Shown: positions 8,875 to 17,567 of the stretch, one piece after another | How the letters are laid out: the number at the start of each line of letters is the position of its first letter | Position numbering within the stretch: position 1 is the stretch's first letter | Source of the DNA: JAHDFB01 sp965658745 | GTDB lineage: Bacteria > Bacteroidota > Bacteroidia > Chitinophagales > Saprospiraceae | Length of the DNA stretch: 64,000 bases | NCBI GenBank assembly: GCA_965658745.1 | Contig: CBFHTK010000002.1 | Coordinates: 248,001 to 312,000 of the forward strand | Direction: 5' to 3' | Position numbers and translations under genes: made by a program | The notes under the pieces: generated by a model | What the model was told of the DNA's origin: nothing | What the model saw: the letters and a program-made list of their open reading frames with translations, nothing else | Databases searched by the model: none

Positions 8875-9834
8875 TCAGTTATGTTTAATGTTAGAATTAT
8901 CAATAGGCTCTTGTAAAAATTCATTTTTACAACTGAAACATTTGTTTTTTTGGTTCTTTTCTAGTATTACATCAATTCTTCCTAGCATTAAGCCAGCCCA
9001 TCCTACTTGATTAATGAGAACAGTTTCTCCATCCTTGTTCTTTCTTTGATCAATATCTCTCAAGAATGTGTGCGTATGTCCACCAAGGATTATATCAATA
9101 TTTCTTGTTGTTCTTGCCATCCTCACATCTGATGGTCGATTCGTTTCGTACAAATAGCCGAGATGAGATAGACAGATCACTAAGTCGCATTTTTCCTCCT
9201 TTTTTAGATGAGTAGCGATTTTTTCCGCTCTTTCATACGGCTCATTGTACTGTACGTTACCTGTTAGGTTTTTGGGCACGAGCCCATTTAATTCTATACC
9301 TATTCCAAAGACTCCAATACGCATTTCACCTTTAGTAAATATCTTATAAGGTTTAACGACATCCTTTAAGGGAGTATCCTTCAAATCATAGTTGTAGTTG
9401 AGCATATCAAATTTGGCCTTGTCGCATCTTTCAGCTAGGACATCTATTCCGGCATCGAAATCATGATTTCCCATCGTCGCAGCGTCATAGCCCATCTCAT
9501 CCATTAGCTGAAATTCAAGTTCTCCACCGAAAAAATTAAAATAAGGTGTCCCTTGAAAAATATCTCCACTATCCAGAAGCAAAACATGCTCTTCGACATC
9601 TCGGATTGACTGGATTAAGGATGCTCTGCGAGCTGCTCCTCCTTTGCCGCCATTTCGGCTTCCGTTATCGGGAAATGGCTCAATTCGCGAATGCACGTCG
9701 TTGGTGTGTAAGATTGTAAGATAAGCTAGTTCTTCTTTTAAAAATGTGCTTGAAAGGGGATTCCAAAGTGGGCTTGTGACTGATCCCATTACAGCTGAAT
9801 ATCCAATATTCTTGATAAATGATCTTCGTTTCAT
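8875..9834 (-). CDS. Metallophosphoesterase, catalytic half of a split 5'-nucleotidase (UshA type)
   Basis: The 319-residue protein opens with a twin-arginine-like signal (KRRSFIKNIGYSAVMGS). The calcineurin-like metallophosphatase motifs follow in order: ILHTNDVHSRI, LLDSGDIFQGTP, TMGNHDFDAG, ICLSHLGY and LGGHTHTFL, which together form the two-metal site. The UshA C-terminal substrate-binding domain is absent here but is encoded by the preceding gene (9845-10612), ten bases upstream. The pair should act as a periplasmic nucleotidase or related phosphoesterase. The protein is complete at its C terminus, so this is a natural split rather than a truncation. Folding before Tat export would fit a metalloenzyme. 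Confidence 0.85.
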   Translation of the reverse strand: MKRRSFIKNIGYSAVMGSVTSPLWNPLSSTFLKEELAYLTILHTNDVHSRIEPFPDNGSRNGGKGGAARRASLIQSIRDVEEHVLLLDSGDIFQGTPYFNFFGGELEFQLMDEMGYDAATMGNHDFDAGIDVLAERCDKAKFDMLNYNYDLKDTPLKDVVKPYKIFTKGEMRIGVFGIGIELNGLVPKNLTGNVQYNEPYERAEKIATHLKKEEKCDLVICLSHLGYLYETNRPSDVRMARTTRNIDIILGGHTHTFLRDIDQRKNKDGETVLINQVGWAGLMLGRIDVILEKNQKNKCFSCKNEFLQEPIDNSNIKHN

Positions 9835-9844
9835 TGCTGCACGT

Positions 9845-10612
9845 TTAGGGTTTGATAATAATTCTACCGGTTAATTCCGCACTTTGTACTTTGTCCGGTT
9901 CATTCTCTAGATGCTCAATAAGTAAGTCTCTTATCCTGACACCCAGATTCTCTCGGTTTTGATTGATAAGATAGTCGCTTCCGTCACCTCCATTTGCTAT
10001 GTAATCAGGCAATGCGAACCTATAGTCTTTAGTTGGATCTACATTTTTACCATTGATAAACAGACTTTCAACCTTGTCATCTTTAATTATCAGACGTACT
10101 TGATCACTAATAGGACATCCTCCACTTCCTGCAATTCTTTCGAAAAGTCTGTTGATTACAAGTCCTTTAGCTTCAATAATCACGAGTTCATTATCAAAAG
10201 GCATGATTTCATAAATCTCACGAACGATAATTGGTCCTGCATCTAGACTAGGAACACGTATTCCACCATAATTTTGAATAGCAAAATCTACTTTTTTAGT
10301 TGATCGTTTTGTTGCTTCTTCAAACATGATGTCCGTCATCCAATTACCTAGCGTAGATTCTGGTTTTCCTTTTTTAAGTGCTTTGTCGTTATTTCCGATA
10401 ACTACGTCCATTAAGCTATCAAGTTGCATTTTATAAGGAAGAATCAGTGCATTGATTGAGGAATCAGGAGGAATACGCTCAGTGATTTCGTAGCGATGTT
10501 CGGAAGCATCTGCTAAGTGAAATACTTTGCCACAGGAAATAGCACTTAAAGCTAAAGCGAAAACGATAAAGTATTTCAAGCTTTTAGCAATTGATGAACT
10601 AGTCAGACTCAT
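9845..10612 (-). CDS. 5'-nucleotidase C-terminal domain lipoprotein
   Basis: I chose the ATG at 10612 over one 17 codons upstream. It starts a standard lipoprotein signal (lipobox LSAISC) and leaves a ten-base gap to the preceding stop. The rest matches the 5'-nucleotidase C-terminal domain, which binds the nucleoside. Typical segments are ESTLGNWMTDIM, FAIQNYGGIRV, IYEIMPFDNELV and the IANGGDGSDYL loop. It is probably anchored in the periplasm and works with the metallophosphoesterase encoded next (8875-9834). Confidence 0.85.
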   Translation of the reverse strand: MSLTSSSIAKSLKYFIVFALALSAISCGKVFHLADASEHRYEITERIPPDSSINALILPYKMQLDSLMDVVIGNNDKALKKGKPESTLGNWMTDIMFEEATKRSTKKVDFAIQNYGGIRVPSLDAGPIIVREIYEIMPFDNELVIIEAKGLVINRLFERIAGSGGCPISDQVRLIIKDDKVESLFINGKNVDPTKDYRFALPDYIANGGDGSDYLINQNRENLGVRIRDLLIEHLENEPDKVQSAELTGRIIIKP

Positions 10613-10622
10613 AAGATTCAGT

Positions 10623-11168
10623 TTAGAGATTAAGAACTGCTGCTGCTTCACTTCGTAATGCAAGCTTTGCTTGATCTGCAGGATTTAGTTTAACCTCCTG
10701 CATTTTATTTTGTAATTGTCTCAGGAAATCTTGCGACGTCGCTTCTGTTTCACAATTCTCATGAGCAGCACGTATTAGATTGACTGTTCCAGTTTTTGCT
10801 TGAGAAAGGATTTGCCACAAAGTCTCTGAAACATAGATCTGTTGAGCAGAATTATGCTCATATTCCTTTTGAACAGATATTAGCATGGCTTGCATTAGAT
10901 CTTGAGCACTTATGTCTTTTTGATTGAGTCTTAAAGCCATGTTTACAACATCCATCCGATCTGCATAAAGCATTAGGCGCTCGTAAGCTTGAAGTTTAAT
11001 AGTCATAGTTTTGTCCCTATTCTGCGTTCTGTCTTTGATCAAGGCCATTTCTTGCTGTGCTTGAAAGAATTGCTTTGATAGGTAGTAGACAGTAATAAAT
11101 ACAATTAGGGCTGGTACCGTATATTTGATGACTTCGATTATCGCTATTCCCCAGTTTGGTTCTGTCAT
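10623..11168 (-). CDS. Conserved membrane-anchored protein of unknown function
   Basis: One transmembrane helix spans about residues 16-33 (YTVPALIVFITVYYLS). It is followed by a mostly helical cytoplasmic domain of about 145 residues, beginning with a Gln/Glu-rich stretch. I recognise no enzyme motif. It is first in an apparent three-gene operon with the split 5'-nucleotidase (ten-base gap). The palindromic motif GGGCTTACGCCC lies 24 bases upstream of its start. Confidence 0.65.
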   Translation of the reverse strand: MTEPNWGIAIIEVIKYTVPALIVFITVYYLSKQFFQAQQEMALIKDRTQNRDKTMTIKLQAYERLMLYADRMDVVNMALRLNQKDISAQDLMQAMLISVQKEYEHNSAQQIYVSETLWQILSQAKTGTVNLIRAAHENCETEATSQDFLRQLQNKMQEVKLNPADQAKLALRSEAAAVLNL

Positions 11169-11191
11169 AGTAATGATTGTTTTTGTTTTTA

Positions 11192-11203
11192 GGGCTTACG
11201 CCC
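11192..11203. repeat. Dispersed motif GGGCTTACGCCC, copy 1
   Basis: This 12-base motif (GGGC/GCCC arms around TTAC) is followed by AAAATA. The 17-mer GGCTTACGCCCAAAATA starting at 11193 recurs exactly at 23439. It stands out in AT-rich DNA. Confidence 0.4.
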
Positions 11204-11419
11204 AAAATAGTTTGCTAGCTCACAGCCTTTTTCTCAGTGTATTCAGCGACAGAATTCTTAAATTCTTTGTTGCAAATGTAAAATTAATCTATACTTGAAC
11301 TAAGTTTCTGTATCATTCCATTTATTTTTGTGGAAACTATTTAAGATTTGAGTGTGTTATTCTTCAGAGAATTGCGTTACAAAAATCGCTGTTATTAATA
11401 ATACAAACTTAGAAGAGAT

Positions 11420-11776
11420 ATGGCAGAAGTACTAGAAAAAGCAGTATCAGCACCAATTAATATTACAACTTCAGCAATGGAGCAATTGAAACGTATTCTA
11501 AAAGAGCAAAACGTTCCTGAGGGTTATGGTCTACGTGTAGGAGTAAAAGGTGGAGGTTGTTCAGGATTCTCGTACATACTTGGTTTTGATACAAAAAAAG
11601 AAACAGACCAGTCTTTTACAATAGACGGGATGCCAGTTTTCATGGAGAAATCTCATGGCTTGTACCTTTTGGGAATGGAAATTGACTGGCTAAATGGATT
11701 GAACAATAGAGGGTTTATTTTTAATAATCCGAACGCTGATGAAACTTGTGGTTGTGGTTCTAGTTTTTCTGCATAG
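11420..11776 (+). CDS. A-type iron-sulfur cluster carrier (IscA/SufA/ErpA family)
   Basis: The 118-residue protein carries the HesB/IscA fold with all three cluster-ligand cysteines. One is in the GGGCSGFSY motif near residue 49 and two are in ETCGCGSSF at the C terminus. It should accept Fe-S clusters from a scaffold and pass them to apoproteins in the cytoplasm. Which of IscA, SufA or ErpA it is cannot be decided here, since no suf or isc genes are nearby. It is single, with its own terminator 43 bases downstream. Confidence 0.93.
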   Translation: MAEVLEKAVSAPINITTSAMEQLKRILKEQNVPEGYGLRVGVKGGGCSGFSYILGFDTKKETDQSFTIDGMPVFMEKSHGLYLLGMEIDWLNGLNNRGFIFNNPNADETCGCGSSFSA

Positions 11777-11818
11777 AGCAGAGTGCTTGGAATAATAATC
11801 TAGATAATACATTAGAAG

Positions 11819-11849
11819 CCGCTCTTTATTTGTTTAAAGAGCGGTTTTT
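11819..11849 (+). terminator. Rho-independent terminator after the A-type carrier gene
   Basis: A perfect 10-bp stem (11819-11828 with 11835-11844, CCGCTCTTTA arms) has a 6-base loop and is followed by a T run. Confidence 0.85.
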
Positions 11850-12062
11850 CTATTTTAAACACATGTTTCTCGTAATAATTAAGAATTTTAATATGTCGAA
11901 CTGAACCTTTTTGCGATATTTTAGTTATAAGTCCGTGCAAATAATAGTAACATCTTTATATTTGGCTAGAGACTTAGGCAATTCTAAAATTTTACTCTTT
12001 CAGCTAATATTTATAAAATTAAAGTTGTAAATTGTAGTTGAGTAAAGAAAGAAAAAGAAGCG

Positions 12063-12281
12063 ATGATGAATATTTTAAGAAATACGGTCGAAAAATCAGT
12101 TTTCGGTGTGTGTAGTAAAGCAGCCGATCAAATGGGTATTGCAAAAACACGTGTTAGGCTCTATTTTATTTATATCACTTTCATTACAATGGGATCCCCT
12201 CTCATACTATACGTTTTTGTTGCATTCTGGATGAATGTTCGCAAATACATTCGAAATGGGAAGAATTGGATACTAGACTAG
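12063..12281 (+). CDS. PspC domain protein
   Basis: This 72-residue protein matches the PspC domain. It has a short N-terminal amphipathic stretch with the family-like GVCSKAADQMGI, then VRLYFIYITF and a transmembrane segment at about 36-58. PspC proteins belong to envelope stress responses, but no pspA or pspB is nearby, so its role here is open. The double ATG (ATGATG) leaves a one-codon uncertainty in the start. Confidence 0.75.
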   Translation: MMNILRNTVEKSVFGVCSKAADQMGIAKTRVRLYFIYITFITMGSPLILYVFVAFWMNVRKYIRNGKNWILD

Positions 12282-12303
12282 TGTTGCCATCTTTCATGAA
12301 AGA

Positions 12304-15300
12304 TTACTCTTCCTGATATTTCACGCAACCATCTAAAAGTTCGCTATATAATGGGTTAAGCCTGAGGATTCGTTCATCTCCGACCAACAGCAGTCTCTCA
12401 CGGGCTCTCGTTAGTGCAACATTCAGTTTTCTGTCGATACCTTCTGCTGATAATGAAATCAAAGTCCTTAATTGGATTGGACTATTACAACAAAAGGATA
12501 TCAGAATAACGCGACGAGCTCCACCTTGAAATCGTTCAACCGTATCAACAGTAATTTGATCATATTGATTGTTGATCTTCAATAGAGCATCCTTTATAGC
12601 TGCAATTTGTGCTCTAAATGGTGTAATAATCCCAATTTCTTCCAGTGGAAATCCTTGATGTTCATATGCTTGTACGGCTTCCGTAATAGCACTAACTTCC
12701 GCACTGTTTGTTTTTGAAAAGCGCTCTTTTTCAGGAACGTTAACTTGCCAAAAGATGAGTCTTTCTTTATTTAAAACTGTGGAATTTTCTTGAAAATCAA
12801 GACTGGTTGTCAATCGATCCAATCCGTCTAGAGTCTTTAGTCGATTGCTGTAAAAATTTACATTTGGAAAATTCATGATTTTTCGATGCATTCTGCCCTG
12901 ATGCTGCAATTGACCCCACGCGTGCTTCCAGTTGTTTTTTTGACACTGTCGATATAAACGTTCAAAAAGTGAATCTCTACAATCAATCAAGCCTACTTCT
13001 GATAGGATATCAATATTGCTTTCGGACGCTTTTTCATTTTGAACGACCACAGCTGGTAATTGCCGATGGTCACCCACAAGAATAAATTGTTCAAACCTCG
13101 TAAGCAGTCCAACAATGTTCGGTTCTAGTATCTGTGAAGCTTCATCAATAATGATTCTTTTTGCTGGAATAAGTTTAAAAATGATGTCCTTCGAGGCAAT
13201 AGAAGCTAAGGTTCCTACGACGAGTCTGTGACTTTGTATTGTTTGCCGTAATGCTTTTCGTCGAGTTATATCTTGAATTTTATTTTGAAGTAGGCGACTG
13301 CGAAAACGCTCATCGGTTCCATATCTTGAACCTATGCGAATGTACCGATCTGAATAACTATCACCCAGAGATTCAATGCTTTCGCATAGTTCGTCCACAG
13401 CTCGGTTAGTATAGGCTAAAACGTAAAGATTTTCATCTGTTTCTTCCATTACATACTTAATGTAATGAGCTATCATTCTGCTTGTTTTACCGGTTCCCGG
13501 TGGTCCCCAAACCAAGTAGTAGTCTTGTGTATTGACCATTTCCTTCAGAATCTGATTTTGCTCATTTGTAAGAGAAGGGTAGTCTTCAAAGGAAGAAACA
13601 TTCAGATTTGCTGGTGGAGTCAAGCTAAGTAATCGACTTCTTTTTTCAATTGGCGCCTCTGCCCATTCAAAAAGTTGGCGATACATATTGTGAAAGCTAT
13701 TGTCCATCATGTCATGTTCAATAGCCCAAAGTGCGTTCGTATCAAATATCATCTGATTTTTCTGCTGACTTCTAAGTCTAATCAACACAGAATTTGATTG
13801 CATCTCAAGGATCGTACACTTGAAAATCTGATTTTTCAATGCACTCTGCACACCGTGACCTAGTGGATATAAGATTATGATGTCTCCTGTTCTAAAGTTG
13901 CTGAGTTGATTTGTTTTGTCAGTGAACCCTAGTCGTATGCTAGCATCTTGTTCAGAACTTTTGTTTTCAATGATTTCAAGATGCGTGATCATATTGAATT
14001 GCTCAGTTTTTTCTTCATAACTATCCAACCATATGCCCGCTAGACCATTGTTCTTGTCTTGCCCATATTCTCCTATCTTCGATAATCGGTGCTCCAGTGC
14101 GATAAAATTTACAAAGCGATCAAAGTACGCTTTCTCTATTTCGTCCAGTCTACTGTAAGCTCTTTCAAATCGAGCAATATTCCTTGCTTCGAAGCCTTTT
14201 GCATCAGCGTACAAATTCGTATTGATTGACTGCAGAAGGTTACGGGTTTCATTTCTATCTGTCAATTTGTGCTCAATTGAAAGAAGTTGATTTCTCACTT
14301 GGAGCGCTTCCTTTTGTTGTGCCGCTATTCTCGGAGCCAGTCGCAAAGACTTTTTCGATTCTTTGCTGTAGAGTATATAGTTTCTCGGTTTATTTTCAGG
14401 AAATATAGATCTAATTAGTAAGTCGTAAAGAAGTGTTTGAACATAATGATCATTTTTCAAGCCATACACATTGGGTCGGTATATCGAACCGCTTTTAAGT
14501 TCAACAATTGTGGTAAAGTTCTCATCCATATGTAGTAAATCCAATCGACCTTGAATGCCATACTGTGCGCTGATGAACGAAGGTTCTAAATAGCTCGAAT
14601 CCGGATCAATATGCTCCTTTGGAAATTCGTTTTGAATAGAATTTTTGATGTTCAAGAAGTGCTTTTTCATGTCGGCCAAGAGAGAAGGCATCTCAGAATC
14701 ATTAACTTGTGCGAAGCCCAAAGGGTCTAGTTGGAAGACATCTGAAAGTATAGAGTCAAAAGTGATTTTTTGGTCATCGACAACTCGATCCAGAAAATAA
14801 TTTGCTATGTTTCCCAAAAGAAGAGGTTTTGACCAATCAGTTGGAAGGAATTTCCTAAAAAAATAGCCAATCAGTTTTGTTCCCGCATGATCGAAGCATG
14901 AGGCTATGCTTGTCACATCCATTAGGAAATCTGGTTCAATGACAAAAGCTGAAGGTCGATGAACCGAATTATGATCGACTTCAACTTCGATCAATTCCAT
15001 GAGTAAAGGAAGTTTTGAATCTAATGCCTCCAGATTCGGAGTGAAACGCTCGTTTCGATCAGATATATCATATTCAACCTTTACACGTTTTTCGTCATTT
15101 TCATCCGTAAAGCCAATCAGTCGCTTTTGGTCCTTGTCAATTTCTATACAGAACAGCTTTGCCTGCGGCAGATAGGTTTTTATTTCCGTCGATTTTCTTA
15201 CTAGACCCGATGAACTGGGAATTTTGGACTGTAGATATTTTGGAATTTCTTCTTTTGTGATCTTTTGATGTAGGACAGCGATCAAGTAGCTGAGTAAATG

Positions 15301-15564
15301 TATATCTTCATCAATTTGACTACGATCAGGATTTTTGATTCTTTTTCTAAGTTGATGCAGTTCAAAAATCAGAATACCAGGAAGTTGGAATCTAACTCCG
15401 AAGTAAGCGATCTTGGAGAATAGTGATGTAAAATGGATTTCTTCGTGCTCCAATGCTTGATCGAGCACGACTTGGAATAACCTAACTAGCTTCAATTTTT
15501 TTTGTAACTGATCTTCTTTGTTAGACAAGATGTCCGAAAGGGTTTTGTAAATGGTTAATTCCAT
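12304..15564 (-). CDS. Dna2-like protein: PD-(D/E)XK nuclease fused to a superfamily 1 helicase
   Basis: The 1086-residue protein has two recognisable parts. Residues about 325-390 form a RecB/Cas4-type nuclease core: GRLDLL (metal-binding Asp), IVELKSG (Glu-x-Lys), then a Gln-Tyr motif in HYVQTLLYDLL. Residues about 660-1080 form an Upf1/Dna2-type SF1 helicase with Walker A VWGPPGTGKTSRM near 686, DEASQ (motif II) near 803, VGDHRQLPAV (motif III), QGRMHRKIM (IV), TVERFQGGARR (V) and NVALTRARERLLLVGD (VI). It should unwind and cut DNA in repair or replication, or possibly in defence against foreign DNA. I do not see the four-Cys iron-sulfur pattern of eukaryotic Dna2. It is alone on its strand, convergent with the PspC gene. 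Confidence 0.88.
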   Translation of the reverse strand: MELTIYKTLSDILSNKEDQLQKKLKLVRLFQVVLDQALEHEEIHFTSLFSKIAYFGVRFQLPGILIFELHQLRKRIKNPDRSQIDEDIHLLSYLIAVLHQKITKEEIPKYLQSKIPSSSGLVRKSTEIKTYLPQAKLFCIEIDKDQKRLIGFTDENDEKRVKVEYDISDRNERFTPNLEALDSKLPLLMELIEVEVDHNSVHRPSAFVIEPDFLMDVTSIASCFDHAGTKLIGYFFRKFLPTDWSKPLLLGNIANYFLDRVVDDQKITFDSILSDVFQLDPLGFAQVNDSEMPSLLADMKKHFLNIKNSIQNEFPKEHIDPDSSYLEPSFISAQYGIQGRLDLLHMDENFTTIVELKSGSIYRPNVYGLKNDHYVQTLLYDLLIRSIFPENKPRNYILYSKESKKSLRLAPRIAAQQKEALQVRNQLLSIEHKLTDRNETRNLLQSINTNLYADAKGFEARNIARFERAYSRLDEIEKAYFDRFVNFIALEHRLSKIGEYGQDKNNGLAGIWLDSYEEKTEQFNMITHLEIIENKSSEQDASIRLGFTDKTNQLSNFRTGDIIILYPLGHGVQSALKNQIFKCTILEMQSNSVLIRLRSQQKNQMIFDTNALWAIEHDMMDNSFHNMYRQLFEWAEAPIEKRSRLLSLTPPANLNVSSFEDYPSLTNEQNQILKEMVNTQDYYLVWGPPGTGKTSRMIAHYIKYVMEETDENLYVLAYTNRAVDELCESIESLGDSYSDRYIRIGSRYGTDERFRSRLLQNKIQDITRRKALRQTIQSHRLVVGTLASIASKDIIFKLIPAKRIIIDEASQILEPNIVGLLTRFEQFILVGDHRQLPAVVVQNEKASESNIDILSEVGLIDCRDSLFERLYRQCQKNNWKHAWGQLQHQGRMHRKIMNFPNVNFYSNRLKTLDGLDRLTTSLDFQENSTVLNKERLIFWQVNVPEKERFSKTNSAEVSAITEAVQAYEHQGFPLEEIGIITPFRAQIAAIKDALLKINNQYDQITVDTVERFQGGARRVILISFCCNSPIQLRTLISLSAEGIDRKLNVALTRARERLLLVGDERILRLNPLYSELLDGCVKYQEE

Positions 15565-15827
15565 GGGCTTTGATATAAAATGTATATTTATTGCGCTACT
15601 TGTTAATGAAGATAATTATCTAGCGTTGTTTATTAATTTACAGACTTTGAATACTTGACTAGTTAATTTCTAACTCAATTCTCAAAATGTGAACAAAATG
15701 AAAAAAAATCTTAGTTTTTCCTCGGTAAGTCGTGGGATTTGCTAATTTACTCGTCTAGACATTGTATTAAGCATTCATTCAATAACTTTTTGCATAGAAA
15801 CATTATACAAATATAAATTACAAAAAT

Positions 15828-17222
15828 ATGGCATTCAATCTAATAGATTTAGTTCAAGATCAGATTTCAGGTCAACTCGTGAAGCAAGCTTCAGGTATGC
15901 TTGGAGAAAGCGAGAGTGGAATTACAAAAGCACTTGGCGGGGTTTTTCCTGCAGTTTTGGGTTCTTTGATTAATAAGGGTACGGATGAAAGTACTGCAGA
16001 TAGTATGTTTGATCTCGTTAAGAGTGTTGATACAGGTATCTTAGGAAATATTGGAGATGCGCTTGGAGGTGCGACTGATGATAAACCGGATTCTATAATG
16101 AATTTAGGAACAGGACTTCTAAGTTCACTTATGGGTGATAAATTGGGAGGAGCTGTAGATTTAGTTAGTAAACTAGGAGGCATCAAAAGTGGATCTGCGA
16201 TGTCACTTTTTAAGATGGCAACACCATTTTTGATGGGTTTGATTAGTAAGAAAGTAGCTAGTGATGGAATGGGTTTATCCGGGTTTATGAGCCTATTGAC
16301 AGATCAGAAGGATTCTGTAAGTAAAATGCTACCTGCTGGAATGGGGTCTTTGATGGGCTTAAGTGGACTGATGGGTTCTGCTAAAGATACCTTAAAGGGA
16401 ACAGCATCTACTACTACTTTAGCAGTTAAAGAAGCGGCAACTACTGTTGGTTCTAAAACATCTTCTGTCACAGCTGGAACAGCTGACGCAACAAAGAGGA
16501 GTGCTAATGGTCTTTTTAAGTGGTTAATTCCAGCATTGCTAGCATTAGGCGCAATATACTTCTTGACTCAATCGAAAATGTGCAAAGAGACAGCTGTCGG
16601 AGATGCTATGGAGGCTACCTTGGAAAAAGGTACTGAACTGACGGGTGATGCAGTTGGTGCAACCGCAGATCTTGCTTCTGATGCAATGGAAGCAACCGGT
16701 GAACTTGCAACAGATGCAGGAGAAGCTGTTGTAGGAGGTGCTCAAGTAATAGGAGATGGAGTATCTGCTGTTTTTGGGAATGTAAATGAAGCGGCTAAAA
16801 CTGCTCTCTCGAAAATTAGCTTTGCTACTGGCTCAGTAGGAACTCAAATGATGGATTTTATTAGTGGAGGCACAACCGGGTCTCCTACTTTTTCTTTTAC
16901 AAACCTAAATTTTGAAAGTCGATCTGCAAACTTTTGGGGAGAAACTGGTGAAGAAGTAGATAACCTAGCTTCTATCCTTCAGGCTTATCCAGATGTAAAG
17001 GTTCGTATTGACGCTCATACGGATTCAGATGGAGATGAAATTGCTAATCAGAAGCTATCTACAGATAGAGCTAATGCTGTAAAAGCTAGACTCGAAGCTG
17101 GTGGAATCGCAGCTGATCGTATTTATGCTGAAGGCCTTGGGGAATCTAGTCCAATTGCAGATAATGCGACAGCTGAAGGTAAAGCTAAAAACAGAAGAAT
17201 CGAAGTGACGATTGTCAAGTAG
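15828..17222 (+). CDS. DUF937 domain protein with transmembrane helix and C-terminal OmpA domain
   Basis: Residues 1-170 resemble DUF937 (ALGGVFPAVLGSLINKG, repeated Gly/Leu-rich helices). Residues 185-230 are a Thr/Ala-rich linker. A transmembrane helix lies at about 232-248 (WLIPALLALGAIYFL), followed by an Ala/Gly-rich linker. The C-terminal 115 residues form an OmpA-like peptidoglycan-binding domain with the signature RIDAHTDSDGDE, then LSTDRANAVKARL and KNRRIEV. This topology places the OmpA domain in the periplasm and the DUF937 part in the cytoplasm, which is unusual because DUF937 proteins are normally short and soluble. The gene is monocistronic and ends in a strong terminator. Confidence 0.85.
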   Translation: MAFNLIDLVQDQISGQLVKQASGMLGESESGITKALGGVFPAVLGSLINKGTDESTADSMFDLVKSVDTGILGNIGDALGGATDDKPDSIMNLGTGLLSSLMGDKLGGAVDLVSKLGGIKSGSAMSLFKMATPFLMGLISKKVASDGMGLSGFMSLLTDQKDSVSKMLPAGMGSLMGLSGLMGSAKDTLKGTASTTTLAVKEAATTVGSKTSSVTAGTADATKRSANGLFKWLIPALLALGAIYFLTQSKMCKETAVGDAMEATLEKGTELTGDAVGATADLASDAMEATGELATDAGEAVVGGAQVIGDGVSAVFGNVNEAAKTALSKISFATGSVGTQMMDFISGGTTGSPTFSFTNLNFESRSANFWGETGEEVDNLASILQAYPDVKVRIDAHTDSDGDEIANQKLSTDRANAVKARLEAGGIAADRIYAEGLGESSPIADNATAEGKAKNRRIEVTIVK

Positions 17223-17261
17223 AATTTCAGATTTTAAAGTTTATCTGACTAAAAATAATAG

Positions 17262-17296
17262 AAGAGGGCACGATGAATTTCATGCCCTCTTTTTTA
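17262..17296 (+). terminator. Rho-independent terminator of the DUF937-OmpA gene
   Basis: The arms AAGAGGGCA and TGCCCTCTT are followed by six T, 39 bases after the stop codon. The remaining DNA to 17567 holds no gene that I can support. Confidence 0.85.
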
Positions 17297-17567
17297 ATAC
17301 CTGTGACTAATTGACAGTCGATATCATGGAATCGTTTGCTAAAGAGTTTATTCATGGTTCAAACTTGATAGCCAGTAATTGCAGCATTGTCGGTAGCTTG
17401 TCTCCAAACTCTACTACTGACATTTTGGTAAATATTCTGACAATCCACCCTCGAAATATTGATTTCTCATAATATCGCTTTTTCATTGATTTTAGCTTTC
17501 GGACTAATCTGTTCAGAAGAGCAATCATATCAATTGAAGCTTATCATGTTAACAAAAGCGAACAATC

